Positions 54,298 to 64,000 of a stretch of 64,000 bases of DNA are shown in pieces. The stretch comes from Phialophora verrucosa (taxonomy: Eukaryota; Ascomycota; Eurotiomycetes; Chaetothyriales; Herpotrichiellaceae): positions 1,426,001-1,490,000 of the forward strand of contig MSED01000003.1 in NCBI GenBank assembly GCA_002099365.1. Reading direction: 5' to 3'. The notes beneath the pieces were generated by a model. That model was not told where the DNA came from. It was given only the letters and a program-made list of their open reading frames with translations, and did no database searches. The translations under genes were made by a program, and so were the position numbers. The first letter of the stretch is position 1, and each line of letters starts with the position of its first letter.

Positions 54298-57246
54298 TCA
54301 GTTGGGACTCATCGGTTCGAGCACCGAGTCGCGTTCTCGCAACGAAGCCACCATAGTCCCCAGGCCCGGACCTGTTGTGGGGCTATTGGTGGCCACCGCC
54401 GACATCCTCCTAGAATGTCGTCGGGGCCCTGATGATCCCCTCGACGCCACTCGGACTGATGAGGAGCGTCTGTTGTTCAATTTGCCGCTCTCGACTTTGT
54501 CCTGGATCATCTCGTCGAGCATTTTGGACATTTCGTCCACCGTCTTGCGCTTCTTGTCCATCGCCTTTTGCGGCGACAGGATCGTCAACGGACTGGCCGT
54601 GAGTGGTGAGCGGGGTCCTCCCGACAATACCTGTTGTGGCGGCCCACTTAATTGTGAGCTGGTCTGAGAACTGCTGTTGCTGTTGTTGCTTTGATGTCCC
54701 TGCGCTCTGTTTTGTTTGAATTCCGAGGACGACATTTCCGGAGTAAGCTCTGCTATCTCCCGCTTCCGGACAGCCGATCGAAGCGCGGACACGGTCTTCT
54801 GCAGATCTGAAATCATCGCATCCTTCTCCTCCAACCGTCTCAGCATCTCAGTGTCGTCGCCAGTGGGTTTGTTAAACGCCATCGAGACTCGAGAGTGGCT
54901 TGATCGCCTTGCTTGCAGGAGTCTCTTTTCTAGAGTCGAGATGTATCGCGTTTTGTCCTGTAGGTCTGCTTGAAGTGCTCGAACCTGGGCCTGGAGGGAG
55001 GCTCTACCGTCCCCCAAATCTCCGCCAGCTTCTTCGTCCTCGTCGGGGATGCTGGGGAATGAGAGATGTGCTGACGCAGATGCGGCCCCACCCAGCGACG
55101 CGATAGAAGGATGTCGCCCAAGGCTGGGTCCAACCCCGAGCGTGGATTGACTTGCTGATGATCGCACAGACCGGGTTCCTCCATACTCGGTCCCATTGGA
55201 GAGTCGTGAGTGCATACCCAAGGCTGACACTGTTCCGCTGTTAACTCCAGTCGACTTGGAACACAGGATCAGCCGGTTGAGATGTTCGATCCGTTCTTTG
55301 AGAGCCGTCCGCGCCAGCTGCATCTCCAGCATTTGTTCTTCATGACGTTGCTCGGCCTCCCGCTCCAGTTGCCGTTCCTCTTTTTCTGCCGCCGACTTCT
55401 GTTGCCCTTCGAGTTGCGCCCGTAGGCTTGCGATCTCCGATCTGTAACGCTCAAGCAGACCGGAGTTTACACTTCCCAACTCCTCCACTGCCTTCTTTGC
55501 ATGACTCACTATGTTGTTTTTCGCTCGAGCGGCAAACTTAAGGGTATTCAGAGTCTCGCCAATGTGGTTACTTCCAGCAGCGGTAATGCCAGCTCCGATT
55601 TGAATGGTGCAGAGGATCGAGACCAGCGAGTTCCCGGATAGTGCAGGTTGCAGCAAGCGAGTGAGCTTGCTGTCTCTGTAAGGTAAGTGCTTTCCGTCCT
55701 TGTCCACAAGATTGCCGTTTTTGTCTCGGGTCCCTGACAGCTTGGCGATAACAGTGCCCAGAGTAAGAAGAGATTTGTTGATATGCGCACCTTCGGCACG
55801 ACGTTCCTTGTCCTCGGCCGCCCTTTCCGATCCAGCCAAGTCGATCAGACTCAAAGTAGAAACACGAACACCCCCAGGAAGCATGGCCACTCGCTTCCCA
55901 TTCTCTTGCAACGAGCCAGACCCGGGAATACGCTCACGGCTTTCGACCACGATTTGGACCACTGCGTGACTTCGAGAACTTCGGGAATTGAACTGAGTAC
56001 TACCAGTGCGACGAGCCTGATCACCTCTGTGTATGACCCGCAGGAGCTGTGTGGGACTCTGGACGATTTCCTCCTTCAAGGGAGAAGCATAGACGCCTCG
56101 TTTGCTGTCTTCGCGCAGTTTGATTTCCTCTTGCTGCTGCCCAACGCCCCCACCCATGGGAATAGCCAATAAGTCGTGGATTTTCTCGTTGTAGATTTCG
56201 AGGTAGCTCACCCTGAGGAGGAATTCCCGGTGTGGCGTTTCCCTGATGTAGGAGAAAATATCAGTGATGGCGAGCGGGATCACGCCAGGGCTGCTCATGG
56301 TTCCCTGCATGGAAAATGTCTTTCCCGTTCCTGTCATCCCATATGCGAAGACTGTTCCGTGATAGCCTTCCATCACTCGCCGGACCAGTCGTTTCGCTGC
56401 GGAATCATAAACTTTGGCATTATCATCATGCGTAGTGAAGACGTTGTCGAGGTGATAGTCGCCGCCTTCTTTCCCACGGTATGCCACCAGTGCTCGCCGT
56501 CCATCGACCATCCACTCTCCTTCTGTTTGGGTGTTATTCTGAGCTCCGGCGTCAGGACGGACCCGGACGCTGACAATGACGTTGCCCTTGACTTCCTTCC
56601 CTTTGGAAAGGTGTTTCGGATCAGCGAGGCTATCTTCCAGCTCTTTCGTCCGACCTCGGCTATCCTCGTCGCCTTCTTCAAATGTCGTAGCGCTGGTCGA
56701 GTAGGAGCCGTTGGCGGAAGAGCTCCGACTTTGGGGAGGAGAGTGGACGCTAGACTGCGCGTCAGATGTTCTCTTATTATATCGAGCAGAGACTGTCATC
56801 CCATCACCAGCTGAATTTAGTAGACTAGGCGTTTGAGATGTGCGGTAACTTGGGGCTGCACTATTCCTGGGCGACTTCTTTGGCTTCCCAGAAGGCGCCT
56901 GTATGCTGTTCCCACCGTCTGAAGTTCTTTTCCTGGTAGATGTATTGGAGGCCATTGAGGCAGAGGTTGGCGGCCGCGAGCTCACATTTGGTGGTTGTGG
57001 GAATGAGCCAATGCTGACAGTCTTCCGTACCCCCTTGCTTCCAGGTATTCCCGAAGCCTTCTCGGGCGACAGGTCTGGAGCTGACTGAACAGGTTGCGGT
57101 GCTGGTAATCCGGAAGGTCTGGAAGGTTGCTTCAGTCGTGACGGCGTGTGGCCCAAGCTTTTTCTGGGAGGTTTGTTTGCAGGAATAGGTGGCAGTGCGC
57201 CCGTTGGCGGGTCGGCTAGAGGCCGCGAAAGCACGGGTAGAGACAT
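54298..57246 (-). CDS. kipA: Kinesin-7 motor, KipA/Kip2-like
   Basis: A single exon of 982 residues. The first 210 residues are basic, Ser/Pro-rich and disordered, with an SGIP element (about 65-68) of the SxIP type that binds EB1-family plus-end proteins. The motor domain starts at GNVIVSVRVRP (about 221). It has the ATP P-loop GMTGTGKT (303-310), switch I NSRSSRSH and switch II DLAGSE, followed by the neck (GETLNTLKFAARAKN). Coiled coils and a Ser-rich tail follow. The long N-terminal extension with central motor is characteristic of Kip2/KipA. KipA is a plus-end-tracking motor needed for microtubule positioning and polarised growth direction. Confidence 0.92.
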   Translation of the reverse strand: MSLPVLSRPLADPPTGALPPIPANKPPRKSLGHTPSRLKQPSRPSGLPAPQPVQSAPDLSPEKASGIPGSKGVRKTVSIGSFPQPPNVSSRPPTSASMASNTSTRKRTSDGGNSIQAPSGKPKKSPRNSAAPSYRTSQTPSLLNSAGDGMTVSARYNKRTSDAQSSVHSPPQSRSSSANGSYSTSATTFEEGDEDSRGRTKELEDSLADPKHLSKGKEVKGNVIVSVRVRPDAGAQNNTQTEGEWMVDGRRALVAYRGKEGGDYHLDNVFTTHDDNAKVYDSAAKRLVRRVMEGYHGTVFAYGMTGTGKTFSMQGTMSSPGVIPLAITDIFSYIRETPHREFLLRVSYLEIYNEKIHDLLAIPMGGGVGQQQEEIKLREDSKRGVYASPLKEEIVQSPTQLLRVIHRGDQARRTGSTQFNSRSSRSHAVVQIVVESRERIPGSGSLQENGKRVAMLPGGVRVSTLSLIDLAGSERAAEDKERRAEGAHINKSLLTLGTVIAKLSGTRDKNGNLVDKDGKHLPYRDSKLTRLLQPALSGNSLVSILCTIQIGAGITAAGSNHIGETLNTLKFAARAKNNIVSHAKKAVEELGSVNSGLLERYRSEIASLRAQLEGQQKSAAEKEERQLEREAEQRHEEQMLEMQLARTALKERIEHLNRLILCSKSTGVNSGTVSALGMHSRLSNGTEYGGTRSVRSSASQSTLGVGPSLGRHPSIASLGGAASASAHLSFPSIPDEDEEAGGDLGDGRASLQAQVRALQADLQDKTRYISTLEKRLLQARRSSHSRVSMAFNKPTGDDTEMLRRLEEKDAMISDLQKTVSALRSAVRKREIAELTPEMSSSEFKQNRAQGHQSNNSNSSSQTSSQLSGPPQQVLSGGPRSPLTASPLTILSPQKAMDKKRKTVDEMSKMLDEMIQDKVESGKLNNRRSSSVRVASRGSSGPRRHSRRMSAVATNSPTTGPGLGTMVASLRERDSVLEPMSPN

Positions 57247-60200
57247 GTCTACCGGGCGGGGGATCGTGGGACGATCGAATGGTCCAGGTAGCTACAACAA
57301 GCTCATGCGGGATTCCTCAACTCGCGGGGTATCTGTCCTTGTTGACCCGTGTTTCTGAAGTAATAATTGGTGACCGTGTGCGTAAAGTGACTGACGTCTT
57401 CACGTCGTGCCTTGTCGATGCGTCAAGGACAAAGCCAATGGATGCTTTCTCTCCCTCGATTTCGCGTGCTCTTTTAGGATCGAGACTACAGCAGCCCGTG
57501 TACTGCGCTGTTCTCTGATATCTAAGTTGCGTGGGAGGACGTCGCAACTCTGGTGAGCGAGAGAAGGGCGAGAGCTGATGGCATGTGCATCACAATAACG
57601 TGGAGGTCGATCAGTCTGTTTCCCGGAGCATGCGACCTTGCTGATGTGCATGCGGCATGGACAGGTAGAGTCTTGGAGCACCTTTGACACGCAATTGGGT
57701 GCAGCGGTCAATGATGGTGGTCAACAGGCGTGTGATGTTGACCGAATTGACAGAAGAGACGGGCAACGAGGGACCAGGCGCAGAGCAAGGAGGCCTTCAC
57801 CTTTCAGAAAGGGCCGTGCCGGCGTCGATGCTAAGGATTTTGCACCCTGGTCACAGTCGGTCAAATCTTCGTCGTTGGCCCTTGAGCGAGATGATGGACT
57901 AGCATCAATGTGTTCAAGTGCGGTGCGAAGGTGCAGGCCTAGCTGCAGGTGGGAGGCACGCAGGCACCGGCAGAGAAGGCTGCTTGGGGACAGGCACAAG
58001 GTCTCCAAGCTCAAGCACCTTGCGGCTAAGCTGCAGCTAGCCATGGCCCATATTTCGGCGCCAATGACCGAGCCCCTTGGGCACCTTCTCCGGCGTGCAA
58101 CTGCCCGCCTCCAATGTTCGAAGGGGCCTGTCAAATTGCACTCCCTTGTTGGCCAATTAATCATGCTTCCCTAGTCGTTCCTCACGAGCAAGTCCTTCCT
58201 CGTCGGCAGCCAATTCTCTTGCTGAGAAACTGCGTTGCTGCAACCACTCTCCTTCAGGGCCAGCATTATTCCCAATTCTGCTTGTAATTGGACACGGCCT
58301 TGTTTTATCACCCGAATTCATCTACGCAGAGCCGTGATCATCACACGCTGTTGTTCTCTGTTGACCACAGGCAGTGGTACTCTAACTCTCACTAAGCTGT
58401 GACAGCCGCCAGTCTGCCCAGCAAACGCGTCTTGCACTTACTTTCTCTCGCCTCCGACCAGCACCACTGCGATAAGCACAACTATGTATGTTAGCCGAAT
58501 AGCCGCGACTCATGCCCGCGTTATTGCCAAACACTTTTCTTTGCGTCAAGCCTGCTCTCTAGCCTATCACTCCCAGTAATTTGTGTTTCTCGGAACTTTC
58601 AGTGTCCGGCCTCCAAAGGCTGCAAGGTACAAGTACTCTGGCACTCCGACAGAGTTTTGGCGGTGGTGAGAGACTGCTTTCGGCAACCACGCAAAGACAT
58701 AGCAGGCATTTGCATGAGCACCAGTGGCACACACCAAGGAGAATTTTCCCCACCCGGCGGACGCCAATCTTTAGCGGTGGCTTCTCCTAAAGCTTCCCCG
58801 GCTGTGTGCCCCTGGATCAAATCACTTGGCGAGTTTTAACCCTGGCTCTCTTTGCGAACAGTACTCAACGTCCACGCTTTTGGCGTGAAGCGAGAACGTC
58901 TTCATCTCGGTCCTTGAGACAACAAGGGAAAATGACATGGTCTCCAGCCAATGCGTATCACTCCGTCCCAAAGAGGTACAACGAGACCACCTCTCTAGCG
59001 CTCGTACCTCAACGTTCGCATTATCTGGCATAGCCAGACACTGTAGAGGTGACGTCGTTTCCGTCGACAACAAAAATGTCATGCTAGAACTCTGCACGCC
59101 ACATTCACTTCACGACAATAATGAGGCATTTTATGACAAGCACCGGGTCTGTTTTGCATGGTGCAAGTACGAGTACTCGTATGGTCATGGTACCCTGGCC
59201 GTTGTGCCTAAGGGCGTGCCGGATCAAGAAAGCAACCCTTTCGAGTTCCACCGACTGACATCAATGCGGTAGGATCTGCAAAATGATCTTCATGATCCTC
59301 TCTCAAGTGCCCGACCGAACGGAACCTCATATCTTAGCAAGTTGACCCGGAAATCCAAGGATCAGGACCGTGACTCCCTGGGCGTAGCCTTCTACAAGAG
59401 GTAAGGGCCCTTCTTACAGATCGAGCTTGCTTCTCCACATGTTGCAACCCCTTGACAACAAGCCCAGATACTGGCTTTTCGTGCCCAAGGCCCGTCATTA
59501 AATTCTGTAACAAGTACTCGGTAAAGGTACGACATCTGTAGCGCAAGAGTCTGTCGGCTGCTTTGCTCGCTTCGGCGCATCCAGCTCAATTACGCAGCTG
59601 TCGCGCGTCAAAGCCAACCCGAAGGGAAGGGTGCAAAAGGGGGTTTTGTTTACGCGGTAGTAGGGAAGATAGTTCAATGCCACCAGCGACCGCACGTTCA
59701 CTGTCGATCGCCACTGTCTCAGTCCTCGACGTATTCCCACGGCGGAGCTCAGACTCAGCTGAGACCGAGCCGAAACACGCGAGATTTCATCAGTTGGGAA
59801 TGCTCGCCTCGCGAAACTTTCAGGTAGGGTTCGACTGACATCCTCGGAAGTCGACGCCGATGCAAGGGAATGGTACGCATACAGCGTACTGTATTAGCCA
59901 AACAGCGCTGACCTCGTGTTAGGTTGGACAACACATGGTTGACCCTGTCGGCTCCGTTGCTCCATGTCCTCCGCATTCAAATACTGATCTACTCCCACGT
60001 TTCTAGATGGCGGAAGTACTCTTGATCCCTGCGTTAGGAAGGGCCGGCGTTGGCGAGTCGTACTCGTGGAGTAGGGACTGAAGCCTGCTCGCTGGCACAC
60101 CATCTGTTTGCAGTCTGAAGGGGTGTCGAAGTCCCAAATCAACGCGGCATCAGGACATTACATGTTCATCGCACATGCCATTCGCAGAGGAATCGACGTG

Positions 60201-60394
60201 CTTCAACAGTTCTCCCGCCCTGACTGCGAGATGATTCATCCCACTACGAAGCATGGCCAGTCAACACCTGAGCAGTCTGCGTGATCCCAAAGCATTGCGC
60301 ACGTTAATATACAGGTGGCCACCATGGTCTGCGCAACAATGGATAATACATGGCCGACAGCAATAATCCCTTGGACATGGAGCACTTCGCCCAT
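57247..60394. other. Large gene-free region
   Basis: 3.1 kb between the kinesin start and the mS41 stop, the longest empty stretch of the window. It includes the kinesin promoter. Short frames on both strands show no domain, signal or exon chain; no transposon remnant, tandem repeat or tRNA was recognised. Confidence 0.35.
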
Positions 60395-61195
60395 CTACCT
60401 CGCGTTCTTCTTATTCTCCTCCACCCTCATCTTATGCAACGTCTCCGCCCGTCTCCTTTCACCACCATAAATCTTCCTCCCTCTCGTGTGTTCCCAGAGA
60501 CCCTCGACTACCCGTACTGTTGCACAACTCCCATTTGTTCCCGCCATAGGTTTCACCTGCTTGCCCTTGATGATGTAGCCGTTTTTCAACGCGAATCCGT
60601 GCGGCTTCTTCAAATCGGCAGTGGTTTGCCCCGGCAATAGCTCGTATGTAGTTGCACCATTCGGCACATTCAAAATCAATTTTTGCATGCCCGGACTTCT
60701 TCCGATCGTAACCGTTCCTGCTGCAGGTTCACCCGTAGCGGGATCTTTCTTCAGACTGGGTACCTCCACGACCCGAAGTTCGGCCACTCCGTCCTTTACA
60801 TGCTGGAAATCTCCTCCGATCCCAAACTCCCCTCTCCGGAATTTCTCTCTCCACCTTAACAAATACCGCCTTGTCCGAGGCGGATCAATCCCCCGTGACT
60901 TCAATTGATTGGATGTCAGCGTAAAAAGTTCCTCCCACGATTCTATCTTGCTCGCGTGCTTGGAGAGTTCGCGGCCGATCAGTTTCAGGAACGTGGGGAC
61001 ATCAGGAACGAAGGGCGTAGGGGAAGGGATGTAGCCGTTCATGGGCAGTTCCCGATGGAGTAGTCGTTTCTGGTGAAGTTGGCATGGTATGCAGATGTAG
61101 TTGTCCCGGAGGAGGGATTTTGTTGCTGCGGTTGGTGAAGGTCGAAGCAGGGAAGAGAGGAGAGAAAACGCAGCTCGGGGTTGGCGCGTGCTCAT
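60395..61195 (-). CDS. FYV4: Mitochondrial small-subunit ribosomal protein mS41 (Fyv4)
   Basis: A single exon; the Met at 61195 gives 266 residues and a good mitochondrial presequence (MSTRQPRAAFSLLSSLLRPS). The IGR domain follows at about 68-125: TFLKLIGRELSKHASKIESW, with the IGR triplet, then LKSRGIDPPRTRRYLLRWRE. The C-terminal half is basic and extended. Fungal mS41 is a structural protein of the mitochondrial 37S subunit. The frame continues upstream to 61312 but precedes the presequence. Divergent from the CDK7 gene. Confidence 0.88.
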   Translation of the reverse strand: MSTRQPRAAFSLLSSLLRPSPTAATKSLLRDNYICIPCQLHQKRLLHRELPMNGYIPSPTPFVPDVPTFLKLIGRELSKHASKIESWEELFTLTSNQLKSRGIDPPRTRRYLLRWREKFRRGEFGIGGDFQHVKDGVAELRVVEVPSLKKDPATGEPAAGTVTIGRSPGMQKLILNVPNGATTYELLPGQTTADLKKPHGFALKNGYIIKGKQVKPMAGTNGSCATVRVVEGLWEHTRGRKIYGGERRRAETLHKMRVEENKKNAR

Positions 61196-61681
61196 TTTGG
61201 TGGCTGAGGAGTATGAGGAGCTATGGTCCGGCGTCTCGTAACATTGCACGGGGAGAGTGGGAGTTCGGTGGAAGAAGGTAGGAGCAGCCTGTTCGCGTTG
61301 CTGATGGCACAAAATTTATTGGAGATTGAGGCTCGAGGAAGCTGGCAGGTTCAGGTTGAGTGTACGGCGGAGTATATGAGAGGTATCGCAGATCGCCTCT
61401 TGCCAAGCCCTCTCAGCCTCGTTGAGAAGCCACTTCGAACGGGTGTTCGTTCTCGTCGAGTTTGCTCAACGCGGATCAACACACCACAATCCAACTCAAC
61501 GCTAATTCCGCCAAATTATATCTCAACCTAGTGAGTTGATCGAAGTATTCAGGTACACCGACTGCAATTTCTTCACCGCATGGTGCTCGGAAAGGCGCAC
61601 TAAAAGGTGCCCTTGCATGGCTGCTTCAATACTCGATATTGAATAATCAGGGTGCTTGACCTTTCACGAGGGGCATTCAAT
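61196..61681. promoter_or_regulatory. Divergent promoter region, mS41 and CDK7
   Basis: 486 bp between divergent start codons. No other feature was seen. Confidence 0.4.
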
Positions 61682-63003
61682 ATGGCGCCATCATCAAATG
61701 CGGTGTCGCCGCTGATGCCGCGGTCTCCCTCGAATATAAATGCCAACATGTCACCATCGAAAGCAAAGTCCCTCGCTATGAGAAAATCAATACCCAAAGC
61801 TCCTCCACCTGCTGCACCCTCACCTGCCCCGAGACAGCCTGCTGACTTCGATATGGCCGAGAAAATGAATGAAGAAATCAGCAACAAGTACGTCAAAGGT
61901 CCGTCTACGCCACCGAGCTTTTGGTAGAAGATTACTGATGTTATGTGTTAGGGAAGAAGTTGGGTGAAGGTACCTATGCCATTGTGTACAAAGGCCACCT
62001 ACGATCAGATCCGACGAAACTTGTAGCGATCAAGAAGTTCAAGGTCGATCCCTCGCAGCAGAGGGAGGGACTCAATGTTGACACAATTCGTGAAATCAAG
62101 TATCTTCAGGAGATCTCCCACCCGAGCATTGTCGCACTACTCGACGTGTTCTCCTCAAAAGACCAGAACATCAACATGGTCATCGAATACTTCTCAAACG
62201 GCAATCTTGAAGAGCTGATTCGAGACAAGTCCGTCAGTTACGGTGCCGCTGATGTGAAAGCGTGGATGGGAATGCTGTGTCGAGCAATCTACTATTGCCA
62301 CTCCAACTTCATCCTTCATCGAGATATCAAGCCAAACAACCTACTCATTGCGGCCGACGGAGAAGTCAAACTTGCCGATTTTGGTCTCGCACGATCATTT
62401 GGAGATCCACGGTACCAGATGACTTCCGCAGTAATCACACTCTGGTATCGACCTCCTGAGCTGCTATTCGGTGCGAGGCAATACGGCGGTGCAATCGACA
62501 TATGGAGTATCGGTATGGTCTTCGCGGAGCTACTTATACGTCGTCCTTACGCGGCAGCCGATGTAGCCAACCAGGAAGTCCTAGCGACCGGAGGTGGAAC
62601 AGTCGCTCAACTTGACAAAATTTGCGAGGCGGTGGGGACGCCCAACGAAGAGAACTGGCCCGGCGTCTCCAAGTTGAAAGACTACTTCGAACTGGAGAAG
62701 AAAATACCAGTCCGAGACAAAACCTTCTACATGCAGATGTTCCCTACAGCGGGGTCTGTTGGTGTCGATCTACTCATGGCCATGTTGAAGCTTGACCCAC
62801 GGAAGAGAGTCACCGCCAGAGGAGCCCTCGAACACGTGTGGTGGACGATCGATCCGAGACCCACCAGCAAGGAGAAACTGCCCAAGCAAGGCGGTGGTGA
62901 TACGAAAATGGGTGCTTCTGAAACGGCGGCTCCTGGGTTTGTCGTCGATGAAAATAAATTCAAAGGCGTGGCGAAGAAACTTGATTTCGGTGCTGCTCGA
63001 TAA
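61682..63003 (+). CDS. KIN28: TFIIH cyclin-dependent kinase CDK7/Kin28
   Basis: Two exons, 61682-61898 and 61952-63003, give 422 residues. The intron (53 nt, GTCCGT..TTAG) splits the codon before the Gly loop, giving KYVKGKKLGEGTYAIVYKG. Kinase landmarks are the Gly loop GEGTYAIV, the catalytic lysine in VAIKKF, the CDK helix NVDTIREIKYLQE (PSTAIRE position), the catalytic loop HRDIKPNNLL and DFGLARSF. CDK7 with cyclin H and Mat1 phosphorylates the RNA polymerase II tail. The N-terminal 65 residues are a Pro/Ser-rich extension absent from yeast Kin28. The activation segment reads QMTSAVITLWYRPPELLFG, where most CDK7 proteins have TRWYRAPEL. Confidence 0.92.
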
Positions 63004-63351
63004 TTCAAGCTGTTCAGAAGCCTGATGATGCTCACCTGCGCCAGTTGCCCTACGACAAGCCTTTAGCGGTCCTCTGAACGATAATCGGAAGCTCCTGTGC
63101 GACGCGCCATGATTGAAACTTATCGAGCTCACGATTGAATGTTTAGGTTTCGCTTCAACAAGTGGCTTCAAAGAAGCTCAACCTCCGCCAAGCCTTCGAA
63201 GGCTCTCATTAACCCGGTTATTCTGGCCATTCTTCACTTCACCTCCTTCCTCACCTCTACTTCTATCAGCAGTCACTTTCCCGTCACCTCACCACTTCAT
63301 GTACCACTATACTGATCGACACTCAGACCACCTCACCGCCTCGACACCGTC
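63004..63351. other. Intergenic region
   Basis: 348 bp between two rightward genes; 3' UTR and promoter. A CT-rich run precedes the next start codon, as is usual in fungal promoters. Confidence 0.35.
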
Positions 63352-64000
63352 ATGGAGGCGTCGACTCATTCCGGTGGTCAAACTAAGGCTAATGGCGAAG
63401 TTGCCACGTCCATGCCAGATCTGCAGTCGAAAAAGACCCTCGTTCTCTTCTACAAACCGATCATCCTCTCTGTTGACTTGACGACTTGCAAAACTGAGAC
63501 TGATATGCTAAACGCAGTCAGGAGCCAACCACAGTTCGAGCCGTACGACACGAACGTTTTCAACGACGGGTACTATCCTGGTCTTGTACCTAGGACTCCC
63601 TTCACTCAGGAACAGCCGGAATTTATCCAGGAAGACTGGTCCGGAATTCATTTCCCAACCCTCACTGTCGTTCCACAACCAAGAGACACGTATCATGTCC
63701 AAATCCACAGTCCATGCCTGAAAGTTTCTTCAGGCGACATCACAACCTTTACGGTGAAAGTGGCCTTCGAAGACACTGTAGCGAACTTGAGAGACGCGAT
63801 CAAAGAAAAAACTGGAATTCCTCCCTCTTCGCAACGACTCGATTTCCATGGTAGGACGCTGTTAGCAAGTGATCATCTTCTCATGCACAGAATGACTGAA
63901 GGCTCACATGTTATCCTCACGGTCAAAGCTACGCTCTACTTCCGTTTCAAAGGATGGACAACTTGTGTGGCCCATTTCCCAGATACACCGCTATACGACG
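63352..64000 (+). CDS. Ubiquitin-like-domain protein, 3' end cut by window edge
   Basis: The frame is open from ATG at 63352 to the right edge (216 codons, no stop). The first 120 residues have no domain I recognise. A ubiquitin-like fold follows at about 130-190: FTVKVAFEDTVANLRDAIKE, KTGIPPSSQRLDFHGRTLL and ASDHLLMHRMTEGSHVILTV, with the spacing of the ubiquitin beta-grasp. The sequence after it (LYFRFKGWTTCVAHFPDTPL) may begin another domain. Many fungal proteins with an internal ubiquitin-like segment act in proteasome or chaperone pathways, but no specific role can be given from this part. Confidence 0.75.
   Translation, partial: MEASTHSGGQTKANGEVATSMPDLQSKKTLVLFYKPIILSVDLTTCKTETDMLNAVRSQPQFEPYDTNVFNDGYYPGLVPRTPFTQEQPEFIQEDWSGIHFPTLTVVPQPRDTYHVQIHSPCLKVSSGDITTFTVKVAFEDTVANLRDAIKEKTGIPPSSQRLDFHGRTLLASDHLLMHRMTEGSHVILTVKATLYFRFKGWTTCVAHFPDTPLYD

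Noticed and set aside
57247..60394. A hidden transposon or RNA gene in the longest empty stretch
   Set aside because: No terminal repeats, transposase or reverse-transcriptase motifs, tRNA-like fold or tandem repeat could be seen by eye.

Overview
The window is filamentous-fungal nuclear DNA (Ascomycota, Pezizomycotina). Genes carry short 48-112 nt introns with GT..AG ends and CTGAC/CTGAT-like branch sites. The products are typical of ascomycetes: the Eis1 eisosome protein, a KipA/Kip2 kinesin, Zn2Cys6 regulators, Erv14, Erj5, Sfk1 and Fat1. I cannot place it below subphylum. No rRNA, tRNA, CRISPR array or intact transposon was recognised. Spliced models were built by hand from splice signals, reading phase and family conservation.

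Layout. 1-16.6 kb is mostly housekeeping: a Cys-rich membrane protein cut by the left edge, an SOD-fold mitoribosomal protein, PRP17, ERV14, a regulator-like protein, a disordered protein directly behind a PRA1/YIP3 gene, ERJ5 and a small membrane protein. 16.6-21.5 kb is gene-poor and holds one doubtful F-box gene with a 55-bp minisatellite. 21.5-36.5 kb is an accessory region. 36.9-64 kb returns to housekeeping genes: a J-protein, SFK1, an IphP-type phosphatase, EIS1, FAT1, a Golgi fucosyltransferase-like protein, a KipA kinesin, mS41, CDK7/KIN28, and a ubiquitin-like-domain protein cut by the right edge.

The notable system is at 29.1-36.5 kb. Four UstYa-type (DUF3328) membrane oxidase genes, arranged as two divergent pairs, flank a secreted 201-residue precursor. 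The precursor has a signal peptide and three identical Cys-containing peptides, each ending in a Kex2 Lys-Arg site and separated by X-Pro/X-Ala dipeptide spacers. This is the architecture of a fungal Kex2-processed, UstYa-modified ribosomal peptide (dikaritin-type RiPP) pathway. The core, around GICFGGCGPG, does not resemble the ustiloxin, phomopsin, asperipin or victorin cores that I know. To the left lie a Zn2Cys6 regulator (21.6-23.0 kb), a membrane protein with two HxxHC motifs (24.7-25.4 kb) and a debris zone with a degraded copy of part of the regulator. These may be regulator and accessory factor, but membership is inferred from proximity only. The proposed logic is: precursor enters the secretory pathway, Kex2/Kex1/Ste13-like proteases release three copies of one peptide, and the membrane-anchored UstYa proteins crosslink or oxidise it. 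An alpha-pheromone-like identity for the precursor is the main alternative.
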